Assembly (NCBI RefSeq): GCF_002119725.1
Contig: NZ_CP021109.1
Location: 2,294,001-2,358,000 of the forward strand
Length of the DNA stretch: 64,000 nucleotides
Direction: 5' to 3'
From: Bordetella genomosp. 9
GTDB lineage: Bacteria; Pseudomonadota; Gammaproteobacteria; Burkholderiales; Burkholderiaceae_B
Shown in pieces: positions 1-10,150 of this stretch. Position 1 is the stretch's first letter, and each line of letters begins with the position of its first letter. Both the position numbers and the translations under genes were made by a program. Under the pieces are notes generated by a model. It saw only the letters and a program-made list of their open reading frames with translations, ran no database searches and had not been told where the DNA came from.

Positions 1-522
1 GCCATCGCCCTCCAATCCCTTCATGGCTTTCAGTCCGGCAACCAGCCGCACCTGATACGAAAGAAAGGCGATCAGCTGGGCCAGCGCCACCACCGACGGC
101 GTGTCGATGCCCGCCGCGGGCAGGGTCTGCAGCGCCGCGCGGTCGCCTTCGACCGGTTTCTCGATGAGGGCGCGCGTGAAGGCGAGCATCGCCTTCAAAC
201 GCGGGTCCGCGGCGTCTCCCGGACTGCCATGCTCGCCCACCGCGATCGTCGCCGCGTCGGCCCCCAGATCCGCCAGGCGTTGGCGATAGTGCGCCGCCAA
301 TTCGGGCGCCGGGGTCAGGCGGCAGGCGTACAACGCCACCAGCAGGCGCTCGGCCAGCGTCAGGCCCGGCAGGGCCGGGTCGAACAGGGCCTCATAGCTG
401 CCCTGGGTGGCGGCGACGACCTTGTCGCGGCGGTGGCGCACGGCGTACAGGGGGCTGCCGGCGTCCAGACCGGCCAGCCGGTCGACCAGGTCGGCCACCG
501 TGGAGGAAGTTTGCAGTGCCAT
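1..522 (-). CDS. CMD-domain (carboxymuconolactone decarboxylase-like) protein, partial
   Basis: Reading from an ATG at 522 preceded by AGGAGAACCC gives 174 codons that run off the window edge, so the C-terminus is missing. The helical, Ala/Leu-rich sequence (ADLVDRLAGLDAGSPLYAVR near the start, then ALYACRLTPAPELAAHYRQR) resembles the CMD/AhpD-like proteins that often accompany peptide-type ABC importers. The AhpD-type CxxC motif is not in the visible part. It is the last visible gene of the operon starting at 9801, 9 bp after the stop of the hydrolase gene. Family assignment is by overall look and context; the substrate is unknown. Confidence 0.6.
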   Translation of the reverse strand, partial: MALQTSSTVADLVDRLAGLDAGSPLYAVRHRRDKVVAATQGSYEALFDPALPGLTLAERLLVALYACRLTPAPELAAHYRQRLADLGADAATIAVGEHGSPGDAADPRLKAMLAFTRALIEKPVEGDRAALQTLPAAGIDTPSVVALAQLIAFLSYQVRLVAGLKAMKGLEGDG

Positions 523-531
523 GGGTTCTCC

Positions 532-1836
532 TTACTGTGCTGCCCGGGCGCGCACCGCGTCGTCCAGGAATTGAAGTACGCCCGCCCACGATTGCTCGTC
601 GGCGCGCGCGTTGTCCTTGGGGTTGCCCCCGCTGGTGCTTACCTTGCCGGAGACCGGATGCGCGTACACGAGCTGCGTGGTGGGCACGTAGGGAAAGAGG
701 ATGGCGTGCCCGGCGTCCTGGAAGTCCAGCCACTGAACCGGGTAGGGATGTCCTGCCTGCCGCAGCGTGTCCCGCACCATGGCCGAGTAGCGGCTGGACG
801 GCCAGGAGCCGTCGTCCGTGCCAGACAGCAGCATGACGGGGCCGCGTATGTCCTCCACGCGGATGCGCGCGCGGGCCACCGCTTCCGGATCTTGCAGGGC
901 CGTGAGGATGGCGCGCTCATGGCGGTGCGGGGGCGGGCCTTCATCGAAGGGCGCCCAGCTTGCCGTGCGGTTGTTCTCCCACAGATGGGGCAGCGGCTTG
1001 CCGCCCAGGAGCCACGTGGGGCCGTTGCGTCCCACCTTCGGATCGGCGGCGTTCTGGCCGCTGTGCACGACGGCGCCGGGCACATAGGCCACGACCGCCG
1101 ATACGTCCTGCGGGAAGGTGGCGCCCAGCAGCAGCACCAGCTCGCCGCCGCGCGACTGGCCGCTGAGCGCCACGAAGTCGTGCGCCGGCCGCACGGTGCG
1201 GCGCAGCCATTGCATGCCGGCCTGGAAATACTCCAGCGGCGTATTCGAGATGTAGTCGGACAGGCCCGGCGCCTTGAAATACGCCAGCGCGAAGGCGGCA
1301 TAGCCGCGGGACGCATACAGCGCGGCGCGCGGCTCGTTGATGCCGCCGCCCGAGCCGTTCAGGATCATGACGGCGGGATGGGGGCCGTCGCCGGGCGGCA
1401 GGTACAGCGTTCCCACCAGACCGTCTTCGCGCACCTCGCGCCGCGTCACGCCGTCGGCGGCAAGCCGCTGGACCAGGGTGGCGCGGGCCTCGCGCCCGGC
1501 CACGCGCGCCACGATGCGGGTTTCCAGGGGCTGGTCCATCGACGCATGGAAAAGCTCGCGGCTGCGCCCGCCCGCCGGCTGCTGCGACCAGAGCAGCCCC
1601 ATGGCGCTGACGCCGGCATAGTCTCCCGCAAGCGGCGCGTCGCGCGTCAGGTCCACCGTGCCGTCGGCGGCTGCGCGGCACACGACGCGGCTTTCCCACG
1701 TCACGCCGGCGCGCAAGGTACTCGCTGCCAGCTCCACTTCGGCGCCCGGCGGGGCATCGTGGACGCAGATTCTGCGAGGCACGTCGACCAGCGCATCGGC
1801 GGGCGTGACGGTAAGCGTGGGGGCGAAGTTCGTCAT
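532..1836 (-). CDS. BAAT/acyl-CoA thioesterase-type alpha/beta hydrolase
   Basis: A protein of about 434 residues with the two-part layout of the acyl-CoA thioester hydrolase/bile acid-CoA:amino acid N-acyltransferase family. An N-terminal beta-rich domain (to about residue 120) is followed by an alpha/beta hydrolase domain. The nucleophile elbow is SGQSRGGE with Ser near residue 228. The likely acid and base lie in SGTDDGSWPS and DAGHAILFP. Many family members use Cys at the nucleophile; here it is Ser. The ATG at 1836 has GGGA at good spacing; an in-frame ATG at 1857 (7 residues longer) has a poorly spaced site. It lies between the substrate-binding protein and CMD genes of the importer operon, so it probably acts on an imported amide or ester. 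The substrate is not known. Confidence 0.75.
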   Translation of the reverse strand: MTNFAPTLTVTPADALVDVPRRICVHDAPPGAEVELAASTLRAGVTWESRVVCRAAADGTVDLTRDAPLAGDYAGVSAMGLLWSQQPAGGRSRELFHASMDQPLETRIVARVAGREARATLVQRLAADGVTRREVREDGLVGTLYLPPGDGPHPAVMILNGSGGGINEPRAALYASRGYAAFALAYFKAPGLSDYISNTPLEYFQAGMQWLRRTVRPAHDFVALSGQSRGGELVLLLGATFPQDVSAVVAYVPGAVVHSGQNAADPKVGRNGPTWLLGGKPLPHLWENNRTASWAPFDEGPPPHRHERAILTALQDPEAVARARIRVEDIRGPVMLLSGTDDGSWPSSRYSAMVRDTLRQAGHPYPVQWLDFQDAGHAILFPYVPTTQLVYAHPVSGKVSTSGGNPKDNARADEQSWAGVLQFLDDAVRARAAQ

Positions 1837-1864
1837 GGCGATTCCCGGTTGGGTCATCCCTTGC

Positions 1865-3436
1865 TTATTGCTTGCTGTCGCGCGTGACCATCATGGCCGC
1901 GGTGCGGTCGCTGGTAAGCGGCGTCACTTTCAGGCCCTTTTTGGCCGCCCAGATATTGCGGTAGTGATACAGCGGGATCACGCCGACGTCGTCGGAGACG
2001 ATCTGCGCGGACTTGCGCAGGATCGCTTCGCGCCTGGCCACGTCGAACTCCGCAGTGGATTCGTTCAGCGCCTGATCCACGGCGGGATTGCTGTAGTGGC
2101 CCCAGTTGGAGGCGCCCAGGCCTTTCTTGATGTCGACGGTGGCCAGCACGTTGACCAGCGCATAGCTTGCCTCGCCGGTGCCGTTGCCCCAGGCCAGCAT
2201 GCTCACGGCGTACTCGTTCTTGTTGGCGCGCCCGGAATAGACCGCCCACGGCACCACCTCGACATGCGTCTTCACACCGATGCGGGTCCAGAATTGAGCC
2301 ACCGCCTGCGCGGTTTCCGGGCCCTGCGGATAGCGGTCGTTCGGCACGTGCAGCGTGAGCTGGAAGCCGTCCGGATAGCCCGCTTCGGCCAGCAGCTTCC
2401 TGGCCTGCGCCGCGTCATAGGGAATGTTCTTGATGTCCGGGTTGTAGCCGAAGGTATTGGCCGGCATCCACTGGTTGGCCTCGGTCGCGGCGTCCTGCAG
2501 GATGCGGTCGATGATCGCCTTGCGATTGATCGCCAGGTTCAAGGCGCGCCGAACGCGCACGTCCAGCAGCGGATTCTTGGACAGCGGCTTGCCGGCGTTG
2601 TCCGTGATGTAGGGATTGGGCGCGGGATTGAAGCTGGGCTGCAGCAGCATCACGCGCAGGCCGTCGTAGGGGAACACCGTGACCGACGGCGATTGCTTAA
2701 GCCGGGCCAGGTCCGACACCGACACCTTGTCGATGACGTCCACGTCGCCGGACAGCAGCGCGGCGGTGCGGGCGGCCGCGTTGTTGATGTAGCGGTAGTT
2801 CACCGTCTGCCATTCCGGCTTGCCGTCCCAGTAGGCATCGTTGCGCGTCATCACCACGCGGTCGCCGGGCGCGTAGGAGACGAACTTGTACGGCCCCGTG
2901 CCGACCATGGCGCGGCCGGCGTTGTAGTCCTCGGTGCTCGACTTCTCGCCCACGTGCTTGCTGACGATATGCACCGACGCCAGGTTCAAGGGAAGGTCCG
3001 GGTTCGGGATATTGGTCTTGATGATCAGGGTGTGCGGGTCGGGCGCCGTCACCGACTCGATGGTGCGCAGGTAGCCGCCGAAGGTGGCCACGCTGCCCGG
3101 CACGTTGCGCGCGCGCTGGTAGGAGAAGATGACGTCATCGGCGGTGAAAGGCACGCCATCGTGCCACTTCACGTCCTTGCGCAGCTTGAACTCCCAGGTC
3201 TTCGGGTCCAGCGGCTTCCAGCTTTCCGCCAGGCCGGGCTGCAGCTTGTTCCACTTGTTCTCGACCAGCAGGTCCCAGAAATGCAGGTCCACGGAGCGGT
3301 CCCCGGCGTGGTTGTTCAGCTGGGGGTCCATGGACGAAACGGGGTCGGCGAAACCGATGTTCAACGTCTGTGCGCCTGCCTGGGCGCCCACGGCCAGCAG
3401 GGCCGCGGCCAGTCCGGTAAGTATGCGTCGTTTCAT
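1865..3436 (-). CDS. ABC transporter substrate-binding protein, family 5 (peptide/nickel/opine type)
   Basis: 523 residues, the usual length for SBP_bac_5 proteins. A clear signal peptide (positive MKRR, hydrophobic LTGLAAALLAVGAQA, cut near AGA-QT) sends it to the periplasm. Family landmarks include WEFKLRKDVKWHDGVPFTAD, followed by ADDVIFSY, and the C-terminal YHYRNIWAAKKGLKV. It should bind a small peptide or peptide-like solute and deliver it to the DppBC-like permease encoded just upstream in the operon. The gap to the preceding ATPase gene is 28 bp. The ligand cannot be read from sequence; the hydrolase and flavoenzyme in the operon suggest a modified peptide or opine-like compound. Confidence 0.92.
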   Translation of the reverse strand: MKRRILTGLAAALLAVGAQAGAQTLNIGFADPVSSMDPQLNNHAGDRSVDLHFWDLLVENKWNKLQPGLAESWKPLDPKTWEFKLRKDVKWHDGVPFTADDVIFSYQRARNVPGSVATFGGYLRTIESVTAPDPHTLIIKTNIPNPDLPLNLASVHIVSKHVGEKSSTEDYNAGRAMVGTGPYKFVSYAPGDRVVMTRNDAYWDGKPEWQTVNYRYINNAAARTAALLSGDVDVIDKVSVSDLARLKQSPSVTVFPYDGLRVMLLQPSFNPAPNPYITDNAGKPLSKNPLLDVRVRRALNLAINRKAIIDRILQDAATEANQWMPANTFGYNPDIKNIPYDAAQARKLLAEAGYPDGFQLTLHVPNDRYPQGPETAQAVAQFWTRIGVKTHVEVVPWAVYSGRANKNEYAVSMLAWGNGTGEASYALVNVLATVDIKKGLGASNWGHYSNPAVDQALNESTAEFDVARREAILRKSAQIVSDDVGVIPLYHYRNIWAAKKGLKVTPLTSDRTAAMMVTRDSKQ

Positions 3437-3464
3437 GGGATGGGGTCCTTGTCTGGGAAGCGCG

Positions 3465-4462
3465 TCACTGCCCGTCGTTCAGATGGCAAGCGCTCAGATG
3501 GTTGATGGCGATTCCCTTCAGCGTGGGAACCTCGGTACGGCACCGCGGCATCGCATGCGGACAGCGCGGATGGAAATGGCAGCCGCCGGGCGGGTGCAGG
3601 GGGCTGGGGATCTCGCCGCGGATGGCGGTATAGGTTTTGTGGCGCGCCTGCAGGGTGGGGGCCTCGGCCAGCAGCGCGCGCGTGTACGGGTGGTTGGGGC
3701 GTTCGAAAATATCCGCCACCGGCGCCGTTTCGACGACACGCCCCAGGTACATGATCATGACGCGGTCGGACAGGTGCTCCACCACGCCCAGGTCATGGCT
3801 GATGAACAGATAGGTCAGGTTCAGCGCCTCGCGCAGGTCCATGAACAGGTTCAGGATCTGGGCCTGGATGGAAACGTCCAGCGCCGCCACGGCCTCGTCG
3901 CAGACCAGCATGGAAGGCTGCACCGCCAGGGCGCGGGCGATGCCGATGCGCTGGCGCTGGCCGCCGCTGAACTGGTGCGGATAGCGATGGCGCAGGGCGG
4001 GGTCAAGCCCCGCGCGCTCCAGCTGCGCGCAGACGTAATCGTCGGTCTGCCGTGCGCCGACCAGGCCATGGATGCGCGCGGCCTCGCCGACGATTTCGTC
4101 CACGCGCAGGCGCGGGTTCAGGCTGGCATAGGGGTCCTGGAACACCATCTGCACCGCCAGCCGCGCCTTGCGCGCCTGGCGCGCATCCATGTCCGCCGGG
4201 CGCATGCCGTTGAACAGCACGTCGCCCGATGTCGGCGGCAGCAGGCCCGCGGCGATGCGGCCCAGGGTGGACTTGCCGCAGCCCGATTCGCCCACCAGGC
4301 CCACCACCTCGCCGGGCTGGATGGCCAGATCGACACGGTCCACCGCATGCGTCACGGCGGGCGGCCGCGACCATCCCAGCGACTGCAGCAGCCGGCCGGC
4401 CGGGCCGGTCCTGCGTTCGCCGAAACGCTTGCTGACCTGGCGCAGTTCGATCAGGGGCGCAT

Positions 4463-4466
<4 letters not shown>
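3465..4466 (-). CDS. Dpp/OppF-type peptide ABC transporter ATP-binding protein
   Basis: 333 residues starting at MNAPLIELRQVSKRF. Walker A is GESGCGKST, the signature is FSGGQRQRIGIARALA, and Walker B is MLVCDEAVAALD, in order. The C-terminal oligopeptide-transporter extension has GGCHFHPRCPHAMPRC, whose cysteines bind an Fe-S cluster in some DppF-type ATPases. Walker B ends in CDEAVAALD where most homologues have SALD. Its ATG overlaps the stop of the DppD-like gene by 4 bp (ATGA), so the two ATPases are translationally coupled and probably act as a heterodimer. Confidence 0.93.
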
Positions 4467-5478
<1,012 letters not shown>

Positions 5479-5482
<4 letters not shown>

Positions 5483-6387
5483 CGGTGCGTCCTTGGATTG
5501 AGCACGTCGCGCAGGCGGTCGCCCACCAGGTTGATGGCGACGATGGTAATGAGCAGCGCAATGCCGGGATAGAAGCTGATCCAGTACTGGCCGGACAGCA
5601 TGGTCTGGTATCCGTTCGAAATCAGCAGCCCCAGGGAAGGTTCGGTCACGGGCACGCCCAGGCCAAGAAAACTCAGGGTCGCTTCCAGCGTGATCGCCCG
5701 CGCGATCTGCAGCGTGCCGATGACGATGAGCGGCGGCAGGCAGTTGGGCAGGATGTGCCGCAGCATGATGCGCCATGGCGGAATGTCCAGGCAGCGCGCG
5801 GCTTCCACGTACTCGCGGCGGCGTTCGACCAGCGCCTGACCGCGCGCGGTGCGCGCGTAATAGGCCCACTCCAGTATCACCAGCGTCAGGACGACGTTGC
5901 CCACGCCCTTGCCCAGGTAGGCCAGGATCATCATCGCCACCAGGATGGAAGGGAAGGAGAGCAGCAGGTCCACGGTGCGCATGATCAGCGCGTCGACACG
6001 GCCGCCGGCGTAGGCGGCGAGCAGTCCCAGCAGCGTGCCGGCGATGCCGGCGATCAGCGCCGAACCCACGCCCACCATCAGGCTGATGCGCAGCCCGTAA
6101 AGAATGCCGGAATACAGGTCGCGGCCCTGGCCGTCCGTGCCGAGCAGGTAATGAAAGGTGCCGGCGCCGTTGGCCGAGCCCGGCGGCAGCCGCGCGTCCA
6201 GCACGTCGAGCTGCAGCAGGTCGTAGGGGTTCTGCGGCGTGATCCACGGCGCCAGCACGGCGGCCAGGATCAGGGCGACGGCCACGGCCAAGCCCGCCAC
6301 CGCGGTTTTCGACGCGAAGAATTCGGCGACATGACGGCGCCACGGCGATTCGCGCCGGAGGGGCGAGGCCAACGTACGACTGCTCAT
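5479..6387 (-). CDS. Dpp/OppC-type ABC transporter permease
   Basis: 302 residues, starting MSSRTLASPLRRESP, with an N-terminal membrane helix (KTAVAGLAVAVALILAAVLA) followed by a periplasmic loop and five more hydrophobic segments, as in DppC. The EAA-type coupling loop is EAARCLDIPPWRIMLRHILPN. It starts within the stop of the DppB-like gene (ATGA) and ends in the GTGA start of the first ATPase. This tight coupling implies fixed stoichiometry of the importer subunits. Confidence 0.93.
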
Positions 6388-7358
6388 GCCGCCCCCTCCA
6401 GCCGCACGCGCGGATCCAGCACTTTGTACAGGATGTCGACGATCAGGTTCAGCAGCACGAACAGACACACCACGACCACCAGATAGGAAACGATCACCGG
6501 CCGGTCCAGGGCGTTGATGCTGTCCAGGATCAGCTTGCCGGCGCCGGGCCAGGCGAAGATGCTTTCGGTGACGACGGCGAAGGCGATGGTGGACCCCAGC
6601 TCCAGTCCCAGCACCGTGACGAGCGGGATGAGCGTGTTGCGCAATACGTGCACGATGGTCACGCGCAGCGGCGACAGGCCCTTGGCCCGCGCGAACCTGA
6701 CGTAGTCCTGCGGCAGCACTTCGCGCACGCCGGCACGGGTCAGACGGATCACCAGGGAGATCTTGAACAAGGACAGGTTGATGGCCGGCAGGATCATGTG
6801 CCGCAGGCCGTCGGCGGTCAGCCACGACCACTGCACGCCGAACAGGGTCGCCGTCTGCCCGCGTCCGCTGGACGGCAGCCAGCCCAGCGACACGCTGAAG
6901 GCCATGATCAGCATCAGGCCCACCCAGAACGTGGGCAGCGAAAAGCCGACGATGCTGCCCGCCATCAATGCCTTGGCGAAGGGACTTTCCGGGTAGAGGC
7001 CCGCCAGCAGCCCCAGCGGCACGCCGATGACGATGGCAAGCAGCAAGGCCGCCACCGCCAATTCCAGGGTGGCGGGCAGCCGCTGCAGAATCAGTTCGAT
7101 CGCCGGCACGTTGTACACGAAGCTATTGCCCAGGTTCCCGTGCAGGGCGCCGGACAGGAAGCCCAGGTACTGGCGCCACAGCGGCTGGTCCAGGCCCAGT
7201 TCGGCGATGATGCGCGCCCGGTCGATCTGGTCCACGTCCTGGCCGATCAGAATGTCGACCGGGTTGCCGATGGCGTGCAGGCCGGCGAAGACGATCAGCG
7301 TCATCAGCAGGACCACCACGATGGCCTGCGCAAAGCGGCGGGCGAGCCAGGCCGTCAT
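6384..7358 (-). CDS. Dpp/OppB-type ABC transporter permease
   Basis: 324 residues, start MTAWLARRFAQAIVVVLLM, with an N-terminal helix, a periplasmic region (GQDVDQIDRARIIAELGLDQ, typical of DppB) and further membrane segments. The coupling loop is VRFARAKGLSPLRVTIVHVL. The ATG overlaps the oxidoreductase stop (ATGA). With the DppC-like subunit it forms the inner-membrane channel of a family 5 importer. No alternative function is likely. Confidence 0.93.
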   Translation of the reverse strand: MTAWLARRFAQAIVVVLLMTLIVFAGLHAIGNPVDILIGQDVDQIDRARIIAELGLDQPLWRQYLGFLSGALHGNLGNSFVYNVPAIELILQRLPATLELAVAALLLAIVIGVPLGLLAGLYPESPFAKALMAGSIVGFSLPTFWVGLMLIMAFSVSLGWLPSSGRGQTATLFGVQWSWLTADGLRHMILPAINLSLFKISLVIRLTRAGVREVLPQDYVRFARAKGLSPLRVTIVHVLRNTLIPLVTVLGLELGSTIAFAVVTESIFAWPGAGKLILDSINALDRPVIVSYLVVVVCLFVLLNLIVDILYKVLDPRVRLEGAA

Positions 7359-8821
7359 GCGCGCTGCTCCGGCGGCGGCGCGGGCGTCCACTCGTCGCCG
7401 TAGACTTCCGGCTCGGCGTAGGCCTGCATGGCCGCGTAATGGTGTTCGACGTCCTCGGCATAGAGCAGGGCGGCGATGCCCTGCGCCAGGCGCCTGGCGC
7501 CTTCGCTGATGGCGGGGATGTCGCCGGAAACGGTGCCGTGCGTCAACGCCGCCGGATAGCAGAAGCAGTGCACGCGTTCCAGTCCCGGACAGGCGCCGGG
7601 CTCGCGCGGCTGCAGTTCGAAGGCAGGCCCGAGATCCGGCGAGTCGGCCAGCTCCTGGTCTTCCTGCCCGGGCGGCGGCGCGTAGCGGTCCTTCCACAGG
7701 CGCACATAGGGCGCGAGCGATGCGAATTCCGGACGGAAAGTCCAGTCGACGCGGAAACCGGTGGCAAAGATCAGAAAGTCCAGGATGAAATCGCCCTTGG
7801 GCGTGCGCGCGCGGATGGCGCCGTCTTCCAGCCGCGCCTGCAGCAGCGCGCAGCCCAGGTTGAAGCGCGCGTTGGGATGGCGGGAGACCCGCAGGGTGCT
7901 GCCGCGTGGCGGCGGGACCTGCTGCACGTTGATGTAATGCCGGATCTTCCACTTCCAGTCATCCGGCAGCGTCAGGTGTCCGTGGGTCAGGCCGGGATTG
8001 CCCGCGCCCTTGCCCTTGTTCACCCGGGGGATGTCCTGGCGGCGTATCAGCAGATCGACGCTGGCGGCGCCCGATTCCAGCGCCGTCGCCGCGCAGTCCA
8101 TGGCCGACGCGCCCGCGCCCACCACGCCGACGCGCTTGCCGGCCAGCGCGGCATAGTCCAGGTCGTCGGAGGAATGGGCCCAGCGATCGCGCGGCAGGGC
8201 GTCGGCCAGGGGCGGCACATACGGGCCGCCCAGGCCGTCGCGGCCGGTCGCCAGCACCACGCGGCGCGCCAGAACCGTGCGGGCGCCATCCGGCGTTTCC
8301 ATATCCAGGGCGACCAGGCGGTCGGCGCGCGGCCGGACGGCGGTGACGCGATGCCGGTTGCGCACATCCAGGTCCAGCACGCGCCGATACCAGCGCAGAT
8401 AGTCCATCCACTGCAAGCGCGGAATCTTGTCCAGCGCTTCCCAGGCCTGGACGCCGAACTGCGCTTCGAACCAGGCGCGGAAGGTCAGGGCGGGCAGGCC
8501 CAGCGCCGGTCCGGTCAGTTGCTTGGGCGACCGCAGCGTTTCCATGCGCGCGGTCGTGGCCCAGGGACCTTCGTAGCCTTCCGGCGCCCGGTCGAAGATG
8601 ACGGCGCGCACGCCCAGATGGCGCAGCGAGGCCGCGGCGGCCAGCCCTGCCATGCCGCCGCCGATGATGGCGGCGTCCAGCACGTCCTGGCCATCGGCCT
8701 GGCGCGGCGGCACCCACGCCTTGGCCGGCAATTCCAGCCACGACAGGTCCTGGCGCAGGCGGGCTTCCAGCGCGGCCAGGCCGGGCGTCGATGGGGAAGA
8801 AGTCGGATCGGACAGGGTCAT
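7355..8821 (-). CDS. FAD/NAD(P)-dependent oxidoreductase (flavin monooxygenase-like)
   Basis: 488 residues with two dinucleotide-binding folds. The FAD motif is IIGGGMAGL at about residues 52-60 and the NAD(P) motif is VGVVGAGASAMDC at about 231-243. A FATGFRVDW segment follows near the end, which is the ATG-type motif of group B flavoenzymes. The region RDRWAHSSDDLDY before the second fold sits where the monooxygenase fingerprint lies in FMO relatives, but the full FxGxxxHxxxY/F signature is not clean. It may oxygenate an amine or similar group on the imported compound; this is inferred from being between the LysR regulator and the permease genes with 4-bp overlaps on both sides. Confidence 0.8.
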   Translation of the reverse strand: MTLSDPTSSPSTPGLAALEARLRQDLSWLELPAKAWVPPRQADGQDVLDAAIIGGGMAGLAAAASLRHLGVRAVIFDRAPEGYEGPWATTARMETLRSPKQLTGPALGLPALTFRAWFEAQFGVQAWEALDKIPRLQWMDYLRWYRRVLDLDVRNRHRVTAVRPRADRLVALDMETPDGARTVLARRVVLATGRDGLGGPYVPPLADALPRDRWAHSSDDLDYAALAGKRVGVVGAGASAMDCAATALESGAASVDLLIRRQDIPRVNKGKGAGNPGLTHGHLTLPDDWKWKIRHYINVQQVPPPRGSTLRVSRHPNARFNLGCALLQARLEDGAIRARTPKGDFILDFLIFATGFRVDWTFRPEFASLAPYVRLWKDRYAPPPGQEDQELADSPDLGPAFELQPREPGACPGLERVHCFCYPAALTHGTVSGDIPAISEGARRLAQGIAALLYAEDVEHHYAAMQAYAEPEVYGDEWTPAPPPEQRA

Positions 8822-9801
8822 GATGCGGGCAACTCCGTGGCGGGCGGTTCGTCGCCGTAGATTGATTGCAGAAGGGCGCCATGCTCGCCGGCCTCGTGCT
8901 GCCGGAAGCCGGGCAGCAGCGCCCGCGCGGCGTCGGCCAGCGCGGCGGCCAGGGCTTCGATGGCCGGCGTCGGCGGCTTGGCCTGGGGCGTGATGACGCC
9001 GAAGAAGAACGGAATGTCGGTATCGATCGGGCGAATGGCCACCCCCGCCGGCGCCGCGCCATATGCGGTGACCGGCTCCAGGACGGACACCCCCAGGCCG
9101 GCCCGGACCGCGGCCAGCGCATTGACGGAAGAATTGGTTTCGATCAACCCGCCGGCGAGCTGGCCGTTCGCGCGGGCCAGCGCCTGGTCCAGCCGGCGCC
9201 GCAGGCGGTATGGATTCGCCATGGTGATCAGGCGGCGGCCCGCCAGGGCGGCCAGCGGGACCTCATCGCGGCGGGCCAGGGGATCCGTTGCCGGCAGCGC
9301 CACGACGCACGGAGCCTGACCGATCCAGTGCACGTCCAGGCCCCGGTGTTCCAGCGGCAGGCTGGTGGCCCCCAATTGTGCCGAGCCCGTCAGCACGGCG
9401 TGGACGACGCGTTCCGGCGAGGCGCTGCGCAACTGCACGGAAACGCCGTGGGCCTGCGTGCCCATGCGCGCGAGCGCGGCGGGCAGCAGCCCGGCCGACA
9501 GGGCGGAGGTTGCCGCCACGCGCAGGGGGCGTCCCTCGCCGCGAGCGATTTCATCGGCGCGGCTACGTATCTGCTGCAGGCTGACCAGCGCCCGTTCGAC
9601 GTCCTCGTACAGCAGAAATCCCTGTTCGGTCGGCGTCACGCGCGGGCCGCTGCGGGCGAACAGCGCATAGCCGATCTCGCCTTCCAGTTCCTGGATCAGA
9701 CGGCTGATGGCAGGCTGCGACCGCCCCAGCAGCCGGCCCGCCGCCGTGACGCTCCCGGTGGACATGACGGCGGCAAAGGCTTCGAGTTGGCGTAATTCCA
9801 T
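8818..9801 (-). CDS. LysR-family transcriptional regulator, first gene of importer operon
   Basis: 327 residues. The N-terminal winged helix is complete (MELRQLEAFAAVMSTGSVTA, then AGRLLGRSQPAISRLIQELE), followed by an effector domain with the usual two-lobed layout. Most LysR genes face the operon they control; this one is co-directional and overlaps the next gene as ATGA, so regulator and structural genes share one mRNA and autoregulation would set the whole operon. Upstream is a large palindrome at 9921-9948 that could be an operator. The co-inducer is unknown. Confidence 0.92.
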   Translation of the reverse strand: MELRQLEAFAAVMSTGSVTAAGRLLGRSQPAISRLIQELEGEIGYALFARSGPRVTPTEQGFLLYEDVERALVSLQQIRSRADEIARGEGRPLRVAATSALSAGLLPAALARMGTQAHGVSVQLRSASPERVVHAVLTGSAQLGATSLPLEHRGLDVHWIGQAPCVVALPATDPLARRDEVPLAALAGRRLITMANPYRLRRRLDQALARANGQLAGGLIETNSSVNALAAVRAGLGVSVLEPVTAYGAAPAGVAIRPIDTDIPFFFGVITPQAKPPTPAIEALAAALADAARALLPGFRQHEAGEHGALLQSIYGDEPPATELPAS

Positions 9802-9920
9802 GGGGCTTTGTATTCGTTATGCGGATTCTTTCACGGCCATCATGCGTATTCCAAATAATTAAAGACGATAAGCAAATTCCGCGATATAGGCGGAATCCCC
9901 ACGGCGGCGGTCGCCTGCAA

Positions 9921-9995
9921 CGATTGCCGCAACCGGTTGCGGCAATCGAGCGCCGCCACGAGCGCCGCCAAGCGCCGAAACCGATTGCCGCAACC
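9921..9995. repeat. 28-bp perfect palindrome plus a third copy of its half-site
   Basis: Positions 9921-9934 (CGATTGCCGCAACC) and 9935-9948 form a perfect 14+14 bp palindrome with no spacer. The same 14-mer recurs exactly at 9982-9995, 61 bp away. It lies in the 349-bp gap between the divergent LysR gene (start 9801) and the HPP gene (start 10151). It could be an operator bound by a dimer, a REP-like element or a cruciform. No other gene is visible in this gap. Confidence 0.6.
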
Positions 9996-10150
9996 GCCGA
10001 GACGGCGCGTTTCCCGCATGTCCGGCGTCATGACCGTTCGCGTCCAGGCCGCATAAAGGTATGCCGGAGGGGCATAACGCACGTGATAAATTTCCGCCGC
10101 GCGCCGGCCCGGCCCGTTCCATTCATTCAGGGCCGTGCGGCGTTGGAGGC

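Noticed and set aside
229-1887. Long plus-strand open frames opposite the hydrolase and substrate-binding protein genes (also 1658-3505 and 3129-4586)
   Set aside because: The opposite strand encodes clear transport and hydrolase proteins; the plus-strand products are Arg/Gln/His-rich noise.
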